64,000 nucleotides of DNA, from contig MNCI01029685.1 in the NCBI GenBank assembly GCA_015680685.1, positions 431,644 through 495,643 of the forward strand, written 5' to 3'. Below the pieces are notes generated by a model that ran no database searches, was not told the origin of the DNA, and saw only the letters and a program-made list of their open reading frames with translations. A program made the translations under genes and the position numbers. Of the stretch, positions 57,231-64,000 are shown piece by piece (position 1 is the stretch's first letter; every line of letters begins with the position of its first letter). The DNA is from Gnetum montanum (Eukaryota > Streptophyta > Gnetopsida > Gnetales > Gnetaceae).

Positions 57231-58820
57231 CTTTCCATGGACACAAAAGAGCCAATGCTAGCAACACCTCATTGGATGGACACCCATGCTTAATATTTTA
57301 GATCTCCTCTTTCCAACTTAGTTATGGGGAAGATGGCAATCCATGTTAATTATATAAGTGGCCTCTAAATTTTAATACTTTTTTGTTTTACACCTTTTTA
57401 TTTTCACATTTTTGTTTTACACCATTGTTAGTATGTTTTAACTTTCCTAGATATTTTACAATTTCTTTTATATATTACTTTATTTTGGTTTGGTTTTTCT
57501 TATGTTTTCTAATCTTTATTTTCTCTTTCTTTATTGCCAACAAGACATAATGATGTTGTAGTTGTTTGCTAATAGTGGTTTTTACTTAATGTTATTTGAC
57601 TACTAATGTCTGAATTCTATCTTTGAATCTTCATGATTGATAACTAATACATGGTTTCTTTTTTCATGGAATAGGTAGTGAGTCCACATCATCCACCCAT
57701 CCATAAAACTTTATGGTGCTCTTAGTTTTGGAAATATGAGGTCCCTTTCATTAATAAAACTTTAACAAACTTGTGGTCTCTGTAGTTTCCGAACTTAGGA
57801 AAGATTAAATGGATTGACAAGGGTGTGACTTCAAGGGGACTTAATGCTCTTTGTACTTTTCTACTCTCTTGAGTGCATGAGTGTTTTCATGGATTTCTTA
57901 CCATTTTGCTATCAACCAATAATAGGAAGCTAAAGTCTTTGCATGGTGTGGTTCCCATTCAAAAATCCATAGAAACATAAAATCCCAAAAAATGATGGAA
58001 ATTCAAAGCACACACCTTAGACAAAATAATGGAATACAAGCACTGGTTACAGGACTAGAAAGACATGTTACCCATGCCTAAATATCCTCTCTAACTAAGG
58101 GCCTTTCTCACTTTCTACTTCTCTTTTCTTCTCAATAAGGAATGGTGATTAATCTATGGAAGCATTCTTGTGTCTTGAGGGAATGGGTAGGTCTCAGAGT
58201 AGCGATGTGAAGTCACTGAAAGTGGTTGGTTTTGATTTGGACTAAGGATAGACTTTATCAAGTCATTTAACCACAAAATCCACAAGGAACTTCATGTGAC
58301 CATGATTTGGAACTCCATTCCACCTTCTCTCTCATCCATCAATGCTTTATGTCACTTCCCTCACTGCTAGTTTTCCATGTCTTGTTCAATGTCTTAGTTT
58401 GATGTGTTGAAAGTCTTAGGTAAATTCTTCTAGATTACATCTTTAACTTTTCATACCCATTAATCAACCATAGTGCCCACAAACTCGATTTGAGGATATG
58501 CAAGGGCAAAAAGAGCATGAGCCTACTATGGAGAGGATCCACTTGCATGTCTCTTGGTTGGGTTAGTTAAGTTCCTTATCCTTAGGATTTTCACAATTGA
58601 ATCATTCTGCCATCTATTGCATCCAATTGTGTGATCTTGAATGGAATTTCTCTAATAAACTTATTCTCCAAACTAAAACTTTGATTTTGTACATATCTAA
58701 GCCTTCTTCAAGCATTTCATCATATTCACAACTTTTCTAGCTCTCCAAGAACCCTAATTTCATGCTTAAACTCCTTCGTTTTTTTTTATTTTTTAATGTT
58801 AAATATTTTCTCCATAGGCC
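57231..58820 (+). other. Element C non-coding region between integrase and ORF3
   Basis: No gene is visible. It aligns (same sense relative to the element) with the tails of A and B, including the single GTGTGCTTTGAAT-type unit (reverse, near 57990-58018) and GAGGATCCACTTGCATG (58535). Confidence 0.7.
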
Positions 58821-58821
58821 T

Positions 58822-59300
58822 CATCGATGGGATCTTGTTGATAGAATGGCCACATAGATGAGACCCCATTGACAAAATCTCCTATAAATATGCAGTCACA
58901 CTTTTAAGAGGGAAGTTTTTGGACTTTTTAGAGACCAGAACCTACCAAGAGCCATAATTGCTTAATCGTTTGTTTGTTTAACCCCATTCTTTAGTCCTGC
59001 AGCTACCAGAGGTAAGCTCTTTGTTGTGGGGGTCACAAACCTTAGATTTTTAATGGAAAATCTTTCAAAATTTTTCTAATTCCCACAAAGGTTTAACCAA
59101 TAAACTAGCATTAAAACATCAATCTGAAGAAGTTAAACCCTTCCAACAAACTCTAATGATCTTCTAAAGTCAAATAACATTAAAATAATGAATCTACCAT
59201 AGTCATAACTTAGTTAAAGTGTAACCGCACAATGAGATAAGGTACCTAAAAGTATAAGTTACACATTGTATGCTAATCCTTGGTTATGTTGTGATCATAG
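58822..59300 (+). promoter_or_regulatory. Candidate internal promoter and spliced leader for ORF3 in C
   Basis: A segment with TATAAATA at 58883-58890 is preceded by ATCGATGGGATCTTGTTGAT (58823), which resembles the U3 start of the element's own LTR (62483 onward, GATGGGATGTTGTCAATGTG and CTATAAATGTGC). About 120 bp downstream is a good splice donor (CCAGAG/GTAAGCT, GT at 59012-59013). An acceptor AG at 59299-59300 touches the ORF3 ATG. Together this would give a short non-coding exon, an intron of about 290 bp, and translation starting at the first codon of exon 2. This is sequence inference only. Confidence 0.5.
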
Positions 59301-62228
59301 ATGGCACCTAAGGGAAAGCACGCATAAGAGGGAGGATTGTCCCAACCAAGGGGCAAATGGCCAAGAACTGAAAGGGGCCAAGAATAGTCCTAGGAGTAGG
59401 TAGTAGAAACCCACACAATGGGACCTCTTCGAGAGAAGCCCAAAGTGGAATATGTTAGATAGATTCCTGAAGAAGCAACCGCAACTTAACAGTCTCATCG
59501 AGATGAGGCACTAGAGCTAAGATCAAACCTTGAGGTCACCTTGAAATAGGCCTACCTTAGGTAAATTGCATCTAAGGAGGTTCAGAAATCCATGCTTCAA
59601 GAGCTAAACTTTGGATCCTTCTTAGAGTTTACTCCCCTAAAAGTTAAAGCTCAATTTCAGAACTTTCCCATGTGGCCCACCATCACTTCCAGTGGGGAGT
59701 GGTACATGGGAGAGACATAACTTTTCTAGAACAATTAACAAGCCAATGCAATAGTCAAAATTAAGGATATTTCTATGTCCTACTCAGTGAAGGTAATCTC
59801 TAAGGCCCTTGAGTTGCCTGAGACTGGGACCAATCTTGGAAAAATTCCAACCCAGGCAAATCCAGATGTCAAGAAAGAATGGATGTAGTGGTGTTATGGA
59901 GTGGAATACAAGGAGTTTAGTGCACTCACCACAATGAAATGTGCATACTTTAAAATTATAGCCATTCACCTCAATCTAATGATGAGGTCTAGCAAGATTA
60001 CAGCTTTCTCCACCCATGCATGCGTTGCTCTAAGTAGTAGATTCCCAATCAACCTTCCATAGTTGATCTATCTTAAGATAGAAAAGCATGTTAAGGAGAA
60101 AGAACATGGAAGGAAGGCACTCCCATTTCCATGTCTCATCAAAAAATTATGGAAGAGGGAAGACATCACTCACTACACAAATGACGCTATCTGACGTGCT
60201 CTAACTGCCTCTTGGCCAAAAATGACGAAAGCCAAAGTGCCTACAAAAGTGATCCAAAAAGAGGAGTAGCAACCATCACCTCCACCATCCACTCATGAGA
60301 CAACACCGAAGACCTACACTACTATTAAATGCATGAATGAACTCTAAGAGCAGGTCTTATAACAGTAGCAGTAGCAAGTAGGAATGAGTGGTGGTGACCC
60401 ATCTATGTACAGACAAGTCATGAGCCATCTCAACAAAGTGGCCTAAACCTTAAGCTAGATGGAGGGTGGAACACTAATTTTCTTAGCCTAATGAATGTAG
60501 GTCCCTACAAGGTCAAATCCAAGTGCTTGAGAGATAATAGTATCTCTCTCATAATAGCAATAATTCCCATACATCTCTAGGAATGCTACTACCCTTTTGA
60601 TGCATCTAGAGGAGGGTGAGGGGGCAACTATCTTAGTGATGTAGCACCATGGGTAGGAGATGGTGACCAAAGTGGTTGCTAAGAAAGTGGCCAAAGCACT
60701 TAATGCACCTGTAGTTTCTGTACTAGATGTTTCTACACTTAAAGATATGTAGATGTCTGCAAGAACTCATAGTCATAGATTGAATGTAGCCCAACATGAG
60801 GAATTACTAGACCAACTAGTCGGAATTGGGCCATTAATTCTAGATGTCTTTGATCTTCTGAATACCATCATAGTAACCCAATTGGAGCTACTCAAGGCAA
60901 GGGGAAAATGCATAATCATGGAGGGGCAACTTGAAATAGCCCAAGCAGAAAACCAATGCTTGGTTGTAGAAGTTGTTGAATTAAGAGCCTACCTTGTTGA
61001 TTTCGCATTACTTAATGAAGCAATCATGAAAGATGAAGCTTTTCAATAGATTCAGACCAAACTAAAAGAAGTTGAGTATGAAAAGGAGGTGATAGTCTTT
61101 GACTAATCCTTGGCGAATGCCACAACACATAACATTCAAAAGAAATTAGTCCAAACTCATTAGGAGAATGAGGCTTTGATGATGAAAAATCACTACCTAC
61201 ATAATGTTAATGTGTAGAAGTAACAAATGTCAAAATTTATCTATCAATAGCAAAAGCAACTAGCCAAGGTAAACATAGAGTTTAGGGGGTTGGTAGTAGA
61301 GAATAGAAACCTCTCAATGAAGGAAGTCCGTGCTTTACACCAGAAATCTACAATCAAGATCACAGCTTGGAAAAATGAGGTCCTTGAGTTTGAAAGGCTT
61401 AAAATTCATTACAAGGACCAGGTGGGATTACAAAAAGAAATTAATGAGAAGCACATCCAATTGGCAAAGGCAAAAGTTAGTGAGACCCTCTAGCAGCTCT
61501 AGCAAGGAGGTGATGTCTAGCAGCCTACCTTTAATGGGCTAAACGCTAAAATCTTCCTAAAAGAGTTGCAGATCAAGGAAATGACAAAGTACATGGAGCT
61601 TTCCAACCTTAGGTATGCAAACCTAGCAATGCTGACTATTGAAAGACCATGGTCAAAATTGGAGAAACAAGTGCCTAGCTCGTACTTGTTGTACAAGGTA
61701 AAGTTTAAGCACCATAAAGAGACTAAATAAAAGCTTGAGATAGAAAATGTGGAACTCAAGGTTCTCAAGGTAAAGTTTAAGCACCATAAAGGGACTAAAT
61801 AAAAGCTTGAGACAACAAATGTAGAACTCGAGGTTCTCAAGGCAAAGTTCACTAATTAGATATCAACTATTGAGAACCTAGCCAAGAGAATGAACAACTA
61901 CCAAAAGCTACAAAATGCACTTAGGGTGTTCAACATCAAATGCAAATAATTCACTACATGGTTCATCAATGTGAAGGAGTTATTCCCTACAATGCGTTGT
62001 CCATGGGATATTCCCATTCCAACCCACATTGGTGAAGTAATGTGGACTATGAATGATCCCTAAAGTAAGGATGAGAAGATGAAGGCATTGTTGGATACCT
62101 TCTATATTCCACCAGAAGTTGCAGCTGCCATAGGATAACCACAATAACTACCTCAACAACCACATGTGTTCAAAGCAGGGGAAGGTCATTTGAAACCTGA
62201 AGAGCCTCCATCGCCTAGGACCATCTAA
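59301..62228 (+). pseudogene. Element C ORF3: plant-transposon-like domain plus long coiled-coil
   Basis: It starts MAPKGKHA with TAA two bases into the next codon group, and continues as a decayed reading frame of about 975 codons to TAA at 62228 (ending KPEEPPSPRTI). The first third is collinear with B 44333-43830: WPTITSSGEWYMGE, VKKEWM*WCYGVEYKEFSAL, CAYFKIIAIHLN, LPFPCLIKKLWKRED. Then comes a coiled-coil-like part from about 60753 (EELLDQLVGIGPLILDVFDL; QLEIAQAENQCLVVEVVELR; RNLSMKEVRALHQKSTIKIT). Near the end CPWDIPIPTHIGEVMWTM matches B. The function is unknown. Location corresponds to the env-like ORF of Athila, but no hydrophobic segments are apparent. Confidence 0.75.
61685..61850 (+). 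repeat. Two-copy 69-bp tandem repeat in the ORF3 coiled-coil
   Basis: The stretch AAGGTAAAGTTTAAGCACCA...AAATAAAAGCTTGAGA...GAACTCAAGGTTCTC at 61697-61767 recurs from about 61769 with few changes. It is consistent with heptad-register duplication of a coiled-coil. Confidence 0.75.
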
Positions 62229-62458
62229 ACTTCTTCATCGTCTTCGTGTTGTCAAAGGAGTTGTGTTTGTCATTCTTGTCCTGGTGTCCAATTTTTTTGT
62301 CCTAAACACTAATTTTTGTAATAATTGTAAAATCGTACACTTAGGCACTAAGTTTTTTGTTGTGTTTGTTTTGTGTGTCTGTAGTTAGTCAATAATTCCA
62401 TACCTATCCAAATTTTGTAAAGAACTCAAGGATGAGTTTTCATTAAATCATGGAGGTA

Positions 62459-63313
62459 TGATGAGTTGTATTGTAAGGTAGCATTGATGGGATGTTGTCA
62501 ATGTGACCCCGTCGATAAGATCTCATTTATGTGGGGTTTGACCCATTGACATGTACCCATCAACGAGGCATCTTTTTTCCACCTATAAATGTGCACCTAC
62601 CTACCACATTTATAGCAATCTTTTGATAGTAGTAGTGAAGTGCTTTTAGTTTTTCCATTCAAGAATTAGAATATTTTCTAAGTGCCTAGAGTAGAAGTCA
62701 AAGAGTGTATGGATCTTTATTCGAGAATTATTGTACCTAAGCACATTAGTGTGGATGACAATAAAGATGAGCCTTTCTAATAAAACCTTACAGCACTTGG
62801 AATAAATTAATTATTTCCTTAAGCATTTAATATTAATGTAATTTACTTTAATGCTTTTAAGTAATTAATTAATATTAATTAAATAGGACACAAGTACAAT
62901 TGCTTCAAGCATACGCTTAACGCTTGCTAATCCCAGTAATGCCTCATGCTTGGTAACCTAATAGCGCTATAGTGTGTTCAGGATGTGTACGGCAAGTGGG
63001 AATGGATGCCTATGTTAGGATTAGTTAGATATTAGTTAGTTATTAGATTAGTTAAACATTTATATACTTTATTCTTGTTCTTAGGTGACTTAACCCATAA
63101 AAGATAAAATGATAAAAATCATATACCTTAGTTACACTTAACCATACACTTACACTTCACAAGTAGAGATGGGAAGACAATGATTGCAATAGTTAGATTT
63201 ACCTCCTAGAACCAGTGTACTTAGAAACTTAAAGTCTTTACAATTTGACCAAATTGCTTAGTGGACATTAGTGATTTGTATGATTGGGTGTAGGGTATAC
63301 TCACTACTCATTA
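62459..63313 (+). mobile_element. Element C 3' LTR
   Basis: It follows the polypurine stretch CATGGAGGTA, starts TGATGAGTTG, has TATAAATG at 62584-62591, ends CTACTCATTA, and is followed by CAATC. The final CA has become TA. The 5' LTR keeps CA. Confidence 0.92.
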
Positions 63314-63318
63314 CAATC

Positions 63319-64000
63319 CCAAAGGAATAGTGATGGATTGGTCTGCTAGTTCCAAGCTAATATTGCCCTTTTTCAAAAGAGGTAGATTATAGGCTTTATA
63401 CATCTCTTGTCGAATCAAATTAACTCTAGAACCTAAATCTAGAAGAGCTTTACATGGTTTATTTTCAGTAATCTACAAATAAATAAGGGGACTTCCAGGA
63501 CTAGATCTCTTCATGAGAAGATGATCAGCCTTAATCCAATCAGTGACCATATGGGTCAAGATGATGGTGTGCAACTGGGATGTGGTTTGGTTTGAAGAAG
63601 GCTCGATAGGCATTGCAAAGGAGGTAGGAGCAAGGTTCATGACCACAAGTGTCTGTGAGGGCTTCATGGAGTTGTTGGTTCTGAAGAAAGGTCTCTTGTG
63701 GGGCTTAGCATTAGAACCACTTAGTTGAGGAGTTGGCTGTAAGTTTACAACCCTTATGGGATTTTCTTACTATGGTTGTGTTGGGATCTCACCTTGCATA
63801 GATGGAGCAGGTGGAAGAGGAGTTGTAGGTGGAGGTATAGGAGTGCAAGGATGAGAAGGAAAGTAAGAAAATGGAGACCGCCCTTGGTGATGGTGCTCTA
63901 TAATATTGAGAAGGATAGTAGTGGTATTAGAAGGAAGTATGACTAGAAGAGGCACATCAAAAAATGGGCTACTGAACATAGTACCCATAAGGATCAAGTT
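63319..64000 (-). pseudogene. Element B gag tail and protease start
   Basis: On the minus strand there is a Pro/Ser/Tyr-rich Gag tail (64000-63740), then TQLHTIILTHMVTDWIKADH-like text, SPLIYLQITENKPCKALLDL (about 63490-63430) with the protease active-site region LLDLGSRVNL, and KKGNISLELADQSITIPLG ending at the C insertion. Gag proper lies outside the window. Confidence 0.8.

Larger units (their letters stand above)
50148..63313 (+). mobile_element. Element C: complete 13.2-kb Athila-like retrotransposon nested in B
   Basis: It is bounded by target duplication CAATC (50143-50147 and 63314-63318). LTRs are 783 bp (with an internal deletion near its start) and 855 bp. The order is primer site, gag, protease, RT, RNase H, integrase, about 2 kb non-coding, ORF3, polypurine tract. 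It lies in opposite orientation to its host copy B. It is a same-family element inside a family member, fully delimited, and the best template for annotating A and B. Confidence 0.93.
40871..64000 (-). mobile_element. Element B: Athila-like element, split by C and leaving the window
   Basis: On the minus strand, from right to left, the order is gag tail and protease start (64000-63319), interruption by C, protease end (50147-49480), RT and RNase H, integrase, non-coding tail, ORF3 (with an opposite-strand LTR inserted before it), polypurine tract (ATGGGGGTA) and 3' LTR (41698-40871). The 5' LTR lies beyond 64000. B is the best preserved of the three Athila-like copies at catalytic residues (FMDD, VDYYTKW, SDNGTYF), though stops interrupt its frames. 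Confidence 0.87.

Noticed and set aside
1-64000. tRNA, rRNA or other structured RNA genes
   Set aside because: None was recognisable by eye. A tRNA or Rfam scan would be needed to exclude small ones.

Overview
The window looks like nuclear DNA from a land plant with a large, slowly purged, repeat-rich genome. A gymnosperm or similar would fit, but nothing in the sequence names the species. The main evidence is plant-specific Ty3/gypsy lineages (an Athila-like family with a tRNA-Asp primer site and a Tat/Ogre-like family with two RNase H domains), a decayed piece of plastid psbA, and a LINE relic. There is almost no host coding sequence. Most reading frames are retrotransposon remains broken by TAG, TGA and TAA stops, many of which a single C-to-T change (CAG, CGA, CAA) would explain.

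Left half (1-28756). A minus-strand Athila-like element, A, is inserted into a psbA-derived plastid fragment at 28757. A is split by D, a plus-strand Tat/Ogre-like element at 6861-25996 (19.1 kb) flanked by the 5-bp duplication CTTTC. D has 1.8-kb LTRs whose U3 is packed with GCTAYGC hairpins. Its domain order is gag, protease, a long antisense multi-exon gene with its own TATA box, RT-RNase H, a second RNase H, and integrase, followed by a second antisense ORF and the 3' LTR. Three minisatellite arrays sharing a TAAACTAGC-like core lie at the module boundaries. A short LTR remnant (1-317) has landed in the tip of A's 3' LTR.

Middle (28757-40870). This is the only part with host-like content: the psbA fragment, a LINE relic, and two diverged copies of a roughly 1.7-1.9 kb cassette (31230-32910 and 35045-36930). 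Copy 2 carries a TATA box and an intact 107-codon ORF of unknown function. Copy 1 carries the same gene broken by a 19-bp deletion. AT-rich tandem repeats, an antisense LINE scrap, and two LTRs separated by a 530-base run of N complete it.

Right half (40871-64000). A minus-strand element B, of A's family, has its 3' LTR at 40871-41698 and runs off the window. It is split inside its protease by a complete sister element C (plus strand, 50148-63313, 13.2 kb, duplication CAATC). B and C carry an extra sense ORF downstream of integrase, with a plant-transposon-protein-like region and a long coiled-coil. In C this ORF is preceded by a candidate internal TATA box and a spliced leader. B keeps the RT FMDD and two integrase aspartates, while A and C have lost them.

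The order of events read from nesting is: psbA fragment, then A, then D; separately B, then C. Several single N positions sit at suspicious joins (a duplicated 46-mer, an inverted 312-bp block, a frameshift), so parts of the assembly need checking.
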